A stretch of DNA of 64,000 nt from Fodinibacter sp963763015. Lineage in GTDB: Bacteria; Actinomycetota; Actinomycetes; Actinomycetales; Dermatophilaceae. Positions 1 through 8,694 of the stretch are shown in pieces (within the stretch, counting starts at the first letter, position 1; each line of letters begins with the position of its first letter). The position numbers and the translations under genes are program-made. Under the pieces are notes generated by a model. The model was given only the letters and a program-made list of their open reading frames with translations. It did not search any database and had not been told where the DNA came from. The DNA is taken from assembly GCA_963763015.1 (NCBI GenBank), contig CAVXML010000006.1:310001-374000 (forward strand), given 5' to 3'.

Positions 1-584
1 AGGTGGCCGTCGTCGTGGGCGGAGGCAACTTCTTCCGGGGAGCCGAGCTGGAGCAGAAGGGGATGGAGCGGTCCCGGGCGGACTACATGGGCATGCTCGG
101 CACCGTGATGAACTGCCTCGCCCTCCAGGACTTCCTCGAGAAGGAGGGCATCGACACGCGGGTGCAGACCGCGATCGCGATGGGCCAGGTCGCCGAGCCG
201 TACATCCCGCGCCGCGCCATCCGCCACCTCGAGAAGGGGCGAGTCGTGATCTTCGGCGCCGGTGCCGGGATGCCGTACTTCTCCACCGACACGGTGAGCG
301 CGCAGCGGGCGCTGGAGTGCAAGTGCGACGCCGTGCTGATGTCCAAGAACGGGGTCGACGGGGTGTACGACGCCGACCCCCGGACCACGCCGCACGCCCG
401 CAAGCTCGACCGGGTGACATTCTCGGAGGCGCTGCGCACCAACCTGCGGGTCGTCGACGCCGCGGCGTTCAGCCTGTGCATGGAGAACCGCCTGCCCATG
501 GTGGTGTTCGGGATGGAGGGGGACGGCAACATCACCCGCGCGCTGCGGGGTGACCCGATCGGCACCCTGGTCTCCGCGGGGTGA
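1..584 (+). CDS. pyrH: Uridylate kinase (UMP kinase), 5'-truncated by the window edge
   Basis: Phosphorylates UMP to UDP with ATP in cytoplasmic pyrimidine nucleotide synthesis. The first readable residues, VVVGGGNFFRG, are the phosphate-binding glycine-rich segment that lies about 50 residues into full-length bacterial PyrH, so the true start is upstream of this window. Downstream, GAGAGMPYFSTDTVSA and the FGMEGDGNI region near the C-terminus are typical of the amino-acid-kinase fold UMP kinases. About 193 residues of a usual ~240 are present. It precedes frr by 79 nt, the standard bacterial order. The identification is firm; only the N-terminus is missing. Confidence 0.96.
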   Translation, partial: VAVVVGGGNFFRGAELEQKGMERSRADYMGMLGTVMNCLALQDFLEKEGIDTRVQTAIAMGQVAEPYIPRRAIRHLEKGRVVIFGAGAGMPYFSTDTVSAQRALECKCDAVLMSKNGVDGVYDADPRTTPHARKLDRVTFSEALRTNLRVVDAAAFSLCMENRLPMVVFGMEGDGNITRALRGDPIGTLVSAG

Positions 585-663
585 GCACCGCTGGACCCGT
601 CTTTGACACACTGGACCAGACACGCCACGTGAGCGTGCGGCAGACCGAAGGAGATCCGCCCCC

Positions 664-1221
664 ATGATCGACGAGACCTTGTTCGAGGCCGAGGAGAAGA
701 TGGAGAAGGCCGTCGAGGTCGCGAAGGAGGACTTCGCGGGCATCCGCACCGGCCGGGCGCACCCTGGCATGTTCCAGAAGCTGCTCGTGGACTACTACGG
801 CGCCCCGACCCCCCTTCAGCAGCTCGCCTCGTTCCAGAACCCCGAGGCCCGCACGATCATCATCAGCCCCTTCGACAAGAGCTCGATGCACGCCATCGAG
901 AAGGCCATCCAGCAGGCGGACCTCGGCATCAACCCGAGCAACGACGGGAACATCATCCGCTGCGTCATGCCGCAGCTCACCGAGGAGCGCCGTCGTGAGT
1001 ACGTCAAGATGGCGCACCACCAGGCGGAGGAGGCCAAGGTCTCGGTCCGCAACATCCGCCGCCACGCCAAGACGACACTCGAGAAGCTCGTCAAGGACGG
1101 CGAGGTCGGCGAGGACGAGGGAACCCGCGCCGAGAAGGAGCTGGAGGCCGTCACCAAGCGGCACGTCGACCAGATCGACGACCTGCTCAAGCACAAGGAA
1201 GCCGAGCTCCTCGAGGTCTGA
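664..1221 (+). CDS. frr: Ribosome recycling factor
   Basis: Splits post-termination ribosomes together with EF-G in the cytoplasm. The 185-residue length is standard for the family. The sequence begins MIDETLFEAEEKMEKAVEV and contains the family segment RTGRAHPGMFQKLLVDYYG and a C-terminal helix VTKRHVDQIDDLLKHKEAELLEV, which together form the three-helix bundle plus insert domain of RRF. A purine-rich AAGGAG site lies about 9 nt before the ATG. It lies between pyrH and cdsA, the conserved arrangement in actinobacteria, and probably shares their transcript. Confidence 0.97.
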   Translation: MIDETLFEAEEKMEKAVEVAKEDFAGIRTGRAHPGMFQKLLVDYYGAPTPLQQLASFQNPEARTIIISPFDKSSMHAIEKAIQQADLGINPSNDGNIIRCVMPQLTEERRREYVKMAHHQAEEAKVSVRNIRRHAKTTLEKLVKDGEVGEDEGTRAEKELEAVTKRHVDQIDDLLKHKEAELLEV

Positions 1222-1235
1222 CCTCGCCGCCGACC

Positions 1236-2174
1236 ATGACCGACGCCCAGTCCGAGACCACGCCGAAGGCCGCCCCGACCGCTGGTGATGCCACCGGGCT
1301 CCCGGCCCCGCGGGCCGACGCGGCCGACCACCCGACCTCTGTGACCCGGAGGGGCACCGCAGCCCCCAAGGCGGGCCGGGACCTGCGTGCCGCCGTGGGC
1401 GTCGGGCTGCTCCTGGCCGGGCTGGTCATCGGGACCCTCGTCTACGACGCCCGGGCGTTCCTCGTCGTCGTCGTGGTCGCGGTCGCCTACGGCGCCTGGG
1501 AGCTGCGCCGGGCCATCGCCACGAAGGGGATCGTCATCCCCCTCGTTCCCCTCATGCTCGGGACCGCCGGGATGTTGGTCTCCGCATACCTCCGGGGAGC
1601 GGAGGCCCTGGTCGTCACCTTCGGCCTGACCATGGTCGGCCTGCTCGTCTGGCGGGTCGCGGACGGCCTCGCAGGTGCAGCCCGGGATCTCAGCGCCTCG
1701 GCGCTCGTCGCCTTCTACCCGGTCTTCCTCGGCGGGTTCGCCTCGCTCATGCTGGCAGCGCCCGACGGGCGGCAGCGCATCGTCGTCTTCATCCTCGTGA
1801 CCGTGTTCTCCGACATCGGCGGCTATGCGGTCGGCGTGCGCTTCGGCCGGCGCCCCATGGCACCGTCGCTCAGTCCCAAGAAGTCCTGGGAGGGCTTCAC
1901 CGGGTCGGTCGTGGCGTGTGCGCTGACCGGAGCGATCTCCATGCCGCTGCTCCTGGGCGGGCTCTGGTGGGAGGGAGCCGTGCTCGGAGCCGTCGCTGCC
2001 GGCGCCGCCACCCTCGGCGACCTCATCGAGTCCAGCATCAAGCGGGACCTCGGCATCAAGGACATGGGTTCCCTGCTCCCAGGGCACGGGGGCCTCATGG
2101 ACCGGCTGGACTCCCTGGTCGTCGTCGCCCCGATCGCGTGGGGCCTCCTCCTGTGGTTCGTGCCGGTGACCTGA
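1236..2174 (+). CDS. cdsA: Phosphatidate cytidylyltransferase (CDP-diacylglycerol synthase)
   Basis: Integral membrane enzyme that makes CDP-diacylglycerol from phosphatidic acid and CTP, the branch point of phospholipid synthesis. The 312-residue protein has a polar N-terminus of about 50 residues, then repeated hydrophobic segments. At about residues 265-292 it carries the family signature with SSIKRDLGIKD followed by PGHGGLMDRLDS. The start is an ATG 14 nt after the frr stop, so co-transcription is likely. Length and signature leave little doubt. Confidence 0.96.
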   Translation: MTDAQSETTPKAAPTAGDATGLPAPRADAADHPTSVTRRGTAAPKAGRDLRAAVGVGLLLAGLVIGTLVYDARAFLVVVVVAVAYGAWELRRAIATKGIVIPLVPLMLGTAGMLVSAYLRGAEALVVTFGLTMVGLLVWRVADGLAGAARDLSASALVAFYPVFLGGFASLMLAAPDGRQRIVVFILVTVFSDIGGYAVGVRFGRRPMAPSLSPKKSWEGFTGSVVACALTGAISMPLLLGGLWWEGAVLGAVAAGAATLGDLIESSIKRDLGIKDMGSLLPGHGGLMDRLDSLVVVAPIAWGLLLWFVPVT

Positions 2175-2244
2175 GCTCCGTCACGTGCCCGGGCGCCCGC
2201 CCGTCGGCCGCGGTCCCTCACGCACCTGAGAGAATCGACCCACC

Positions 2245-3444
2245 ATGTCGCAGACCCCCGCGTCCCGCCCTGTTCCGGGCCAGCTGACCTTCGCCGCCCC
2301 GCGGCGCGGCAAGCCGCCGCGTCACCTGGCCGACCTGACGCCGGCCGAGCGCCGCGAGGCCGTCGCCGCCCTCGGCCACCCTGCCTACCGGGCGGGACAG
2401 CTGTCGACCCACTACTTCGAGCGGCTCGTCGACCGCCCGGAGGACATGACCGACCTCCCGAAGGCGGTGCGCGACGACCTGGTGGCCGACCTCCTCCCCA
2501 GGCTCCTGACGCCGGTTCGCAGCCTCACCGCCGACGCGGGGGCCACCGTCAAGCAGGTCTGGCGGCTCTTCGACGGTGCCCTCGTGGAGTCGGTGCTCAT
2601 GCGCTACCCGAACCGGGTCACCGTCTGCATCTCCAGCCAGGCCGGGTGCGGGATGAACTGCCCGTTCTGCGCCACGGGTCAGGAGGGGCTGACCCGCAAC
2701 ATGTCCACGGCCGAGATCGTCGAGCAGGTCGTGGGAGCGGCGCGCCTCCTGCGCCGGGGTGGCCTGGCCGCCTCCTGGGACGTGGGCGCCGGGGCGGCGC
2801 TCGGTGACGAGGCGGACGGCTCCGGCGCGGAGGGCGGCGGCCCAGCGAGGGTCAGCAACGTCGTGTTCATGGGGATGGGTGAGGCCCTCGCCAACTACCG
2901 GGCGTCGATCGGTGCCATCCGGCGGCTCGTCGAGCCGTCGCCGTCGGGCCTGGGCCTGTCCGCGCGCGGTATCACGATGTCCACGGTCGGGCTCGTGCCC
3001 GGCATCGACCGGCTCGCCGACGAGGGGATCCCGGTCACGCTCGCCCTGTCGTTGCACGCTCCGGACGACCGACTGCGCGACGAGCTGGTGCCCATCAACA
3101 CGCGCTGGAAGGTCGACGAGGCCATCGACGCCGCACACCGCTACTTCACGGTCACCGGTCGGCGGGTCAGCATCGAGTACGCCCTCATCCGCGACGTCAA
3201 CGACCAGGCCTGGCGGGCGGACCTGCTGGGCGAGAAGCTGGCCGCCCGGGGCCGCGGCTGGGTGCACGTCAACCCCATCCCGCTGAACCCCACTCCCGGG
3301 TCCCGGTGGACGGCGTCACGGCGCGGTGTGGAGCAGCAGTTCGTCGAGCGCCTGCGTGCGCACGGCATCCCCACGACCGTGCGCGACACGAGGGGCTCGG
3401 AGATCGACGGCGCCTGCGGCCAGCTCGCGGCGGCGACCGCCTGA
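2245..3444 (+). CDS. rlmN: Dual-specificity 23S rRNA/tRNA (adenine-C2) methyltransferase
   Basis: Radical SAM enzyme that methylates C2 of A2503 in 23S rRNA and A37 in tRNAs. The radical-SAM cluster motif CGMNCPFC is at residues 135-142 (C135, C139, C142). The methyl-carrying cysteine of the C-terminus is C391 in the segment EIDGACGQLA. VVFMGMGEALANY and the TVGLVPGI segment are also typical. At 399 residues it is slightly long. The extra length is a Gly/Ala-rich insert near residues 172-200 (around GAGAALGDEADGSGAEGGG), which also occurs in other actinobacterial RlmN proteins as far as I recall. A GAGAAT hexamer ends 9 nt before the ATG. Confidence 0.96.
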   Translation: MSQTPASRPVPGQLTFAAPRRGKPPRHLADLTPAERREAVAALGHPAYRAGQLSTHYFERLVDRPEDMTDLPKAVRDDLVADLLPRLLTPVRSLTADAGATVKQVWRLFDGALVESVLMRYPNRVTVCISSQAGCGMNCPFCATGQEGLTRNMSTAEIVEQVVGAARLLRRGGLAASWDVGAGAALGDEADGSGAEGGGPARVSNVVFMGMGEALANYRASIGAIRRLVEPSPSGLGLSARGITMSTVGLVPGIDRLADEGIPVTLALSLHAPDDRLRDELVPINTRWKVDEAIDAAHRYFTVTGRRVSIEYALIRDVNDQAWRADLLGEKLAARGRGWVHVNPIPLNPTPGSRWTASRRGVEQQFVERLRAHGIPTTVRDTRGSEIDGACGQLAAATA

Positions 3445-3450
3445 GCCGTC

Positions 3451-3456
3451 TACGCT
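3451..3456 (+). promoter_or_regulatory. -10-like TACGCT, leaderless start for the copper-monooxygenase-like gene
   Basis: TACGCT is followed by exactly 6 nt and then the GTG at 3463. A sigma70-type -10 at this distance puts the transcription start at or next to the start codon. No Shine-Dalgarno site is visible. No clear -35 is seen. Confidence 0.55.
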
Positions 3457-3462
3457 GAGCGG

Positions 3463-4644
3463 GTGCGACGCAGCGCCACGGTCGTGACGGCCCTCCTGGC
3501 CCTGGCCCTCACCGGGTGCGGGTCGGACGCCGACCTGCCGGCCGGGCTGCGGTCGGCCGACACCCACACGTCGCCGCACGCGTCCTCTCCTTCGGTGTCC
3601 GCGACGACGCCCGCGGAGGACGTGCCACTCCGGGCCGGGGAACGGTTCCAGAGCCTGCGGCTCCCAGCCCCCTACGCGCCGAAGGCGCCGGAGGGCACGG
3701 GCACCGACGACTACCGGTGCTTCCTCGTCGACCCGCAGCTCGGGACGGACCAGCTCGTGAGCGGGGTGCAGATCGCCCCCGACAACGCGGAGATGGTGCA
3801 CCACGTGATCGTCTCGAAGGTCGAGCCCGAGGACGTCCGGGAGGCCCAGGCGCTCGACTCCCGGGACCCGGGGGACGGATGGACCTGCTTCGGCGGGGCC
3901 GGGCTGGCCGGTACCCGCGGCGGCAACCTCGACAAGGCCGACTGGGTGGGTGCGTGGGCCCCGGGCGGTGGCGAACGCGTCATGGCCGACGACATCGGCA
4001 TCCCCCTGGCGGCCGGCAGCCGGCTCGTCGTCCAGGTGCACTACAACCTGCTCGCGGGCTCCGGCACCGACCAGAGCACGGTGCGACTCCGGGTGAGCGA
4101 GGCCGCCGGCAGCGACAAGCAGGCGCTGCAGACCATGCTCCTCCCCGCGCCGGTCGAGCTGCCCTGTCGCGACAACCGCACCAAGGGCCTGTGCAGCCGC
4201 ACCGTCGCCGTCGCCGACATCAAGCGCCGCTTCGCCGAGAACCCGGCCACCGCCGACCTGCTGCACCTCCTGTGCGGCCCGGTCGAGCCGGGGCCGGTTC
4301 AGAGCTGCACGCGCCCGGTCCGCGCGGACGCGACCATCCGCGCGGTGTCCGGCCACATGCACCTCCTGGGTCGAGCGATCACCGTGGACGTCAACAAGGG
4401 CACGCCGGACGCGCGCCGGGTGCTCGACGTGCCCGTCTGGGACTTCGACGACCAGGGCAGCATCCCGCTCGACGACCCGCTCGACGTCGGACCCGGTGAC
4501 ACGATCACGGTCACCTGCACCCACGACCAGGAGCTGCGCGACCTGCTGCCCGCCTTCGAGGGCACCGAGGACCGGTACGTCGCCTGGGGCGAGGGCACGA
4601 CCGACGAGATGTGCCTGGGCATCGTGCTGATGACCCCCCGCTGA
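3463..4644 (+). CDS. Lipoprotein with PHM/DBM-type copper type II monooxygenase core
   Basis: A 393-residue predicted lipoprotein. A short charged N-terminus and hydrophobic stretch end in the lipobox LTGC (Cys19), followed by a Ser/Thr/Pro-rich linker to about residue 60. The rest resembles the two-domain fold of peptidylglycine alpha-hydroxylating and dopamine beta-monooxygenases. All six expected copper ligands can be assigned: the pair H113-H114 (EMVHHVIV) and H193 (QVHYN) for one copper; H298 and H300 (GHMH) plus M383 (TDEMCLG) for the other. Several Cys residues could form disulfides. Family chemistry is ascorbate-dependent C-H hydroxylation; the substrate here is unknown. It is probably anchored outside the membrane. 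The GTG start is supported by the promoter-like hexamer 6 nt upstream. It ends tail to tail with the LOG-family gene. Confidence 0.75.
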   Translation: MRRSATVVTALLALALTGCGSDADLPAGLRSADTHTSPHASSPSVSATTPAEDVPLRAGERFQSLRLPAPYAPKAPEGTGTDDYRCFLVDPQLGTDQLVSGVQIAPDNAEMVHHVIVSKVEPEDVREAQALDSRDPGDGWTCFGGAGLAGTRGGNLDKADWVGAWAPGGGERVMADDIGIPLAAGSRLVVQVHYNLLAGSGTDQSTVRLRVSEAAGSDKQALQTMLLPAPVELPCRDNRTKGLCSRTVAVADIKRRFAENPATADLLHLLCGPVEPGPVQSCTRPVRADATIRAVSGHMHLLGRAITVDVNKGTPDARRVLDVPVWDFDDQGSIPLDDPLDVGPGDTITVTCTHDQELRDLLPAFEGTEDRYVAWGEGTTDEMCLGIVLMTPR

Positions 4645-4658
4645 GCCGCGCGGAGTCG

Positions 4659-5768
4659 TCAGGGCGTCGTGGCCCCGGCGACGAGGGAGGCCGCCTCGTC
4701 GACCGTGTCGACCAGGTGCAGCCGGTGCTCCATGGCACGCCCCGCCGCCAGGGCCGTGAGCGTCGGCCAGACAGGGACCGTGTGCGTCCAGTGCCGCCTC
4801 CCGACGAGCACCACGACGGGCAGCGTCGCGTCCTCGGCCGCATAGTAGAGGCGAGTCGCGGCCTGGAAGATCTCCTGCACCGTCCCGGCAGCACCCTCGA
4901 GCACGACGAGCCCGGCCGTGCAGCGGGCGAGGAGCCCGTCCTCGCGGATCGCGTTGGAGAAGTACTTCCCGATCCCGTTGCAGAAGACGTTCGGTGGCTC
5001 GTGCCCGTAGAACCACGTCGGGATGCCGACGCTGCGCACCCGCGCGTCGGGCACCGGGACCGCCACGAGGTCGTCGTGGACCTCGAGGGCAACCTCGGCC
5101 CAGGGGGCGATGTCGGGCACGAAGCTCGGGATGCCGCGCAGCCGCTCGATCGCCCCGTCCAGCGTTCGGAGGTCGGGGGCCATCGCCCCGAGGTTGGCCG
5201 CCTCCATCGCGCCCGGCCCACCGCCGGTCACCACCACGAGCCCCGTGGCGGCCAGCCCGTGACCCAGCCGAGCAGCATGCGCGTACGCCGTCGTGTCGCG
5301 GGCCAGGGCGTGCCCGCCCATGACCCCGACGACGGGCGCGTCCCCGATGAACTCGTCGAGCGCGTCGGTGACGGAGTCGTCGTGGATCGCCCTGAGGAGA
5401 GTGACGAAGGCGTCGTGCTCGAGGGAACCGTCGCGGGACCAGTGGTAGGCCAGGGCGTCGGGTGTGCCCTCGTAGCCCTTCTCCCGGAGCCCCTCGTAGA
5501 GCTCGTGGGGCTGGTAGAGGCTGGACCGGTAGGGGTTGACCGGCGCGTGAGGGTCGGTGGGGAAGACCAGCGCCCCGTGCGAGCGGAGGTGGGCATCGAG
5601 GGCGTCGGTCAGCTGCCCGCCGAGGATGACCATGCCCTCGACGTCCGTGCGCCCGAGCAGCTCCTCCTCGTGCCCCGTGAGGTCGAGGTCCTGGAGGCGC
5701 AGGCCGCACAGCGGCACGCGGGCCCGCAGGGTGTCCGTCAGGTGCGGCAGACTCTCGATCTCGTCCAC
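4659..5768 (-). CDS. LOG-family (lysine-decarboxylase-like Rossmann) protein
   Basis: A 369-residue cytoplasmic protein with the glycine-rich nucleotide-binding segment VVVTGGGPGAMEAAN and the later GAAGTVQEIFQ, which matches the PGGxGTxxE signature of LOG/YgdH-type proteins only loosely (GAAGT in place of PGGxGT). Classical LOG proteins are cytokinin phosphoribohydrolases of about 190-250 residues. This one is longer, with about 130 N-terminal residues before the Rossmann domain, closer to the long bacterial PpnN-like nucleosidases. A nucleotide 5'-monophosphate N-glycosidase role is possible but unproven, and the altered signature weakens it. It is divergent from nothing close by and convergent with the lipoprotein gene. 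A leaderless-type -10 supports the GTG start. Confidence 0.7.
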   Translation of the reverse strand: MDEIESLPHLTDTLRARVPLCGLRLQDLDLTGHEEELLGRTDVEGMVILGGQLTDALDAHLRSHGALVFPTDPHAPVNPYRSSLYQPHELYEGLREKGYEGTPDALAYHWSRDGSLEHDAFVTLLRAIHDDSVTDALDEFIGDAPVVGVMGGHALARDTTAYAHAARLGHGLAATGLVVVTGGGPGAMEAANLGAMAPDLRTLDGAIERLRGIPSFVPDIAPWAEVALEVHDDLVAVPVPDARVRSVGIPTWFYGHEPPNVFCNGIGKYFSNAIREDGLLARCTAGLVVLEGAAGTVQEIFQAATRLYYAAEDATLPVVVLVGRRHWTHTVPVWPTLTALAAGRAMEHRLHLVDTVDEAASLVAGATTP

Positions 5769-5774
5769 CCGCCG

Positions 5775-5780
5775 AACCTA
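5775..5780 (-). promoter_or_regulatory. -10-like TAGGTT, leaderless start for LOG-family gene
   Basis: On the minus strand TAGGTT is followed by 6 nt and the GTG start at 5768. This is the same spacing as at many genes in this window. Confidence 0.5.
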
Positions 5781-5860
5781 CCCGCGCCGAGCGCGGGAAA
5801 TCGGGTGCCGGGAACGCTCGCCCCGGCAGCCACCGATCCCCGACTCGGGATACCGCGGAG

Positions 5861-7252
5861 TCAGTGGGCCGTGAGGCGGGCGAGCACGGTGCCAAGGCGG
5901 GCGGGCGTGCCGGAGGCGAGCTCCTCGCGGTCGGCCAGCCTCGCGACCCGCAGCCCCGCGTTGATGCCGAGCCACCGCAGCGGCTCGGGCTCCCAGCGTG
6001 GGGACCGGTGCCCGACCCAGGGGAGCTCGGTGAGGGAGGTGCCCCGACCGAGCACGAGGTCGGTGAGCGTGCGCCCCGCCAGGTTGCTCGCGGCCACCCC
6101 GTCACCGACGTAGCCGCCGGCGCGGCCGGTGCGGCTCACCGGGTCCCAGGTCACCGACGGGTGCCAGTCGCGCGCGACACCCAGGGCGCCACCCCACGCG
6201 TGGGTGAACCGCACATCACCGAGCTGGGGGAGCAGGTCGCGCAGGGTCGCACGCAGCGACTCGAACACCCGCTCGTCGTGGTCGAACTCCGGCCGGATGG
6301 ACGAGCCCCAGTGGTAGGGCGCCCCCCGACCCCCGAAGGCGATCCGGCCGTCGTCCGTGCGCTGCCCGTAGATGGTCACGTGCCCGTGGTCGGCGAACAC
6401 CTCCCGTCCCGCCAGGCCGACGGCTTGCCACTGGTCGTCCGTCAACGGCTCGGTGGCGACCATGAGCGAGTACACCGGCGCAACGGTTCGTTGCTGCCCC
6501 GGTAGTGCACCGGTCCAACCCTCCGTCGCGAGGACGACCGCCCCCGCCGTCACCCGGCGCCCGTCCTCGAGGACGACGACGCCGTCGCCCGCCCTGCCGA
6601 CCCGCGTGCCCTCGACCACGCGCGCGCCCATCCGGCGCACCGTGGTGGCCAGCCCGTCGACGAGACGCCGCGGGTGGATCCTCGCGCAGTGCGGCGTGTA
6701 GGTGGCCCCCCGGGTCCCTGCGACGTCCATTCGCTCTCGGCTCTGACCGGCATCCAGCCAGACGGTGTCCAGCCCCCAGGAGGACGCGCGGGCCGCGTCG
6801 GCGCGCGCCCGTACCTCCTGGGCGGCGCTCCTCGCGACCAGCAGCGCCCCGCCCTTGACGAATCCTGCCCCGAGCCCTTCCTGCGCGTCGACGCGGCCGA
6901 CCTCGTCGACGGTGTCCCGCAGGGCCGCGAGCTGGGCGAGCGCGGCGGCGCGTCCCGACCGCCGGGCCAGGGTGTCCGGCGATACCGGCCAGAGGGCCGA
7001 GACCCAGCCGCCGTTGCGCCCACTGGCCCCGAAGCCCACGTGCTCGGCCTCCAGGACCAGCACGTCCAGCCCGGGCTCGGACCGCAGCAGGTAGTAGGCG
7101 GTCCACAGGCCGGTGTACCCCCCGCCGACGACGACGACATCGGCCCGCTGGGGGAGCGCGCCGGATGCCGCCGACCCGCCGACAGCGGACGGGACCGCCA
7201 CGGCGTCCCACCAGAGCGGCCCGGTCGCCGTCCCGGGGGTCGCCCCCGCCAC
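5861..7252 (-). CDS. FAD-dependent amine oxidoreductase (DAO/PuuB-like)
   Basis: A 463-residue flavoprotein of the D-amino-acid-oxidase/glycine-oxidase superfamily, nearest in layout to gamma-glutamylputrescine oxidase (PuuB/OrdL-like). The FAD dinucleotide-binding motif VVVGGGYTGLWTAYYL is near residues 40-55, followed by the acidic end of strand 2 (VLEAEHVGFGASGRNGG). The C-terminal part has YVGDGVAASNLAGRTLTDLVLG, typical of the FAD-contacting end. It probably oxidises the C-N bond of an amine or imino acid. The GTG start lies 2 nt after the aminotransferase stop, so the two are translationally linked. The context is polyamine catabolism. No PuuA-like glutamine synthetase is nearby, so a gamma-glutamylated substrate is not supported by the window. 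Confidence 0.82.
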   Translation of the reverse strand: MAGATPGTATGPLWWDAVAVPSAVGGSAASGALPQRADVVVVGGGYTGLWTAYYLLRSEPGLDVLVLEAEHVGFGASGRNGGWVSALWPVSPDTLARRSGRAAALAQLAALRDTVDEVGRVDAQEGLGAGFVKGGALLVARSAAQEVRARADAARASSWGLDTVWLDAGQSRERMDVAGTRGATYTPHCARIHPRRLVDGLATTVRRMGARVVEGTRVGRAGDGVVVLEDGRRVTAGAVVLATEGWTGALPGQQRTVAPVYSLMVATEPLTDDQWQAVGLAGREVFADHGHVTIYGQRTDDGRIAFGGRGAPYHWGSSIRPEFDHDERVFESLRATLRDLLPQLGDVRFTHAWGGALGVARDWHPSVTWDPVSRTGRAGGYVGDGVAASNLAGRTLTDLVLGRGTSLTELPWVGHRSPRWEPEPLRWLGINAGLRVARLADREELASGTPARLGTVLARLTAH

Positions 7253-7254
7253 GC

Positions 7255-8694
7255 TCAGAGGTGGTTCTCGGCCTCGACGAGCACCGAGCGCAGCCGGCGC
7301 TCGATGTCGTCGAACTCGGTCGGTCCCATCGTGAGTGGTGGAGCCAGCTGGACGACGGGGTCGCCGCGGTCGTCGGCCCGGCAGTACAGCCCCGCGTCGA
7401 AGAGGGCCTTGGACAGGAAGCCCCGCAGCAGCCGCTCCGCCTCCGCGTCGTCGAAGGTCTCCCGGGTCTGCTTGTCCTTGACGAGCTCGATGCCGTAGAA
7501 GTAGCCGGCACCTCGCACGTCGCCCACGAGCGGGAGGTCGAGGAGCCGGTCGAGGGTGGCCTTGAAGACCGGTGCGTTCTGCTTCACCCGGTCGTTGAGG
7601 CCCTCCCGCTCGAAGATGTCGAGGTTGGCCATGGCCGCGGCGCAGGAGACGGGGTGGCCGCCCCACGTGTACCCGTGGGGGAAGTACGTGGTGCCGGAGC
7701 GGAACGGCTCGAAGAGCCGGTCGCTGGCGATCATCAGGCCCAGTGGTGCGTACCCGCTCGTGATGCCCTTGGCCGTGGTGATGATGTCCGGCTGGTAGCC
7801 GAAGTCCAGGCACGCGAACATGGAGCCGATCCGCCCGAAGGCGCAGATCGTCTCGTCGGAGACCAGGAGCACGTCGTACTCGTCGCAGATCTGCCGGACG
7901 CGCTCGAAGTAGCCGGCCGGGGGCGGGAAGCAGCCGCCCGAGTTCTGCACCGGCTCGAGGAAGACGGCGGCGACCGAGTCGGGCCCCTCGAACTCGATGG
8001 CCTCGGCGATCCGGTCCGCCGCCCACCGGCCGAACGCCTTCTCGTCGTCGCGCAGATGCTCGGGCGCTCGGTACAGGTTCGTGTTCGGCACCTTGTGCCC
8101 CCCCGGCACGAGCGGCTCGAAGTCCACCTTGGCCGCCGGGATGCCGGTGATCGACAGCGCTCCCTGTGGCGTCCCGTGGTAGGCCACCGCGCGGGAGATC
8201 ACCTTGTGCTTGGTCGGCTTCCCGACGAGCTTGAAGTACTGCTTGGCCAGCTTCCACGCCGTCTCCACGGCCTCGCCGCCGCCCGTGGTGAAGAACACCC
8301 GGTTGAGGTCCCCGGGCGCATGGTGGGCCAGCCGCTCGGCGAGCTCGATCGCCCGGGGGTGCGCGTAGGACCACAACGGGAAGAACGCGAGCTCCGAGGC
8401 CTGCTTGGCCATCGCCTCGGCGATCTCCGTGCGGCCGTGACCGACGTTGGTGACGAAGAGCCCGGCCAGGCCGTCGATGTACTCGTTCCCCCTGTCGTCC
8501 CAGATTCGCCAGCCCTCGCCGCGGGTGATGATCGGCACCGAGTGGCCGAGCCCTCCCACCTCGTGCTCCTCGAAGACCGAGTGGCGCGTGAAGTGCATCC
8601 ACAGGTGGTCCCGGGCGGCGTCGGAGTAGAGCTTGCCGGTGGCGGTGTGCCGGTCGGAGCTGGGCTCCCACACCTCGGACGGGTAGGTCGTCAT
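7255..8694 (-). CDS. Class III pyridoxal-phosphate aminotransferase, putrescine/omega-amine type
   Basis: A 479-residue fold-type I PLP enzyme. The Schiff-base lysine is K309 in TTAKGITSGYAPLG, the PLP-pyridine aspartate is D280 in LLVSDETICAFG, and the phosphate-cup glycines are in FTTGGGEAVETA. The sequence resembles bacterial putrescine:pyruvate and beta-alanine/omega-amino-acid aminotransferases (SpuC-like). The likely reaction is transfer of a terminal amino group from a diamine to pyruvate or 2-oxoglutarate, giving 4-aminobutyraldehyde from putrescine. Its ATG overlaps the stop of the Lrp-type regulator (ATGA), so the regulator, this enzyme and the FAD oxidoreductase form one leftward operon. 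The exact amine specificity cannot be read from sequence. Confidence 0.88.
   Translation of the reverse strand: MTTYPSEVWEPSSDRHTATGKLYSDAARDHLWMHFTRHSVFEEHEVGGLGHSVPIITRGEGWRIWDDRGNEYIDGLAGLFVTNVGHGRTEIAEAMAKQASELAFFPLWSYAHPRAIELAERLAHHAPGDLNRVFFTTGGGEAVETAWKLAKQYFKLVGKPTKHKVISRAVAYHGTPQGALSITGIPAAKVDFEPLVPGGHKVPNTNLYRAPEHLRDDEKAFGRWAADRIAEAIEFEGPDSVAAVFLEPVQNSGGCFPPPAGYFERVRQICDEYDVLLVSDETICAFGRIGSMFACLDFGYQPDIITTAKGITSGYAPLGLMIASDRLFEPFRSGTTYFPHGYTWGGHPVSCAAAMANLDIFEREGLNDRVKQNAPVFKATLDRLLDLPLVGDVRGAGYFYGIELVKDKQTRETFDDAEAERLLRGFLSKALFDAGLYCRADDRGDPVVQLAPPLTMGPTEFDDIERRLRSVLVEAENHL

Noticed and set aside
603..608. A perfect TTGACA upstream of frr as a promoter
   Set aside because: No -10-like hexamer follows at 16-18 nt; nothing closer than CACGTG is found. 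It may still be a weak site but is not supported.
3316..6105. A 929-codon minus-strand open frame across the lipoprotein and LOG genes
   Set aside because: It has no recognisable motif and Arg/Pro-rich composition; the genes in the other frames have clear motifs and starts.
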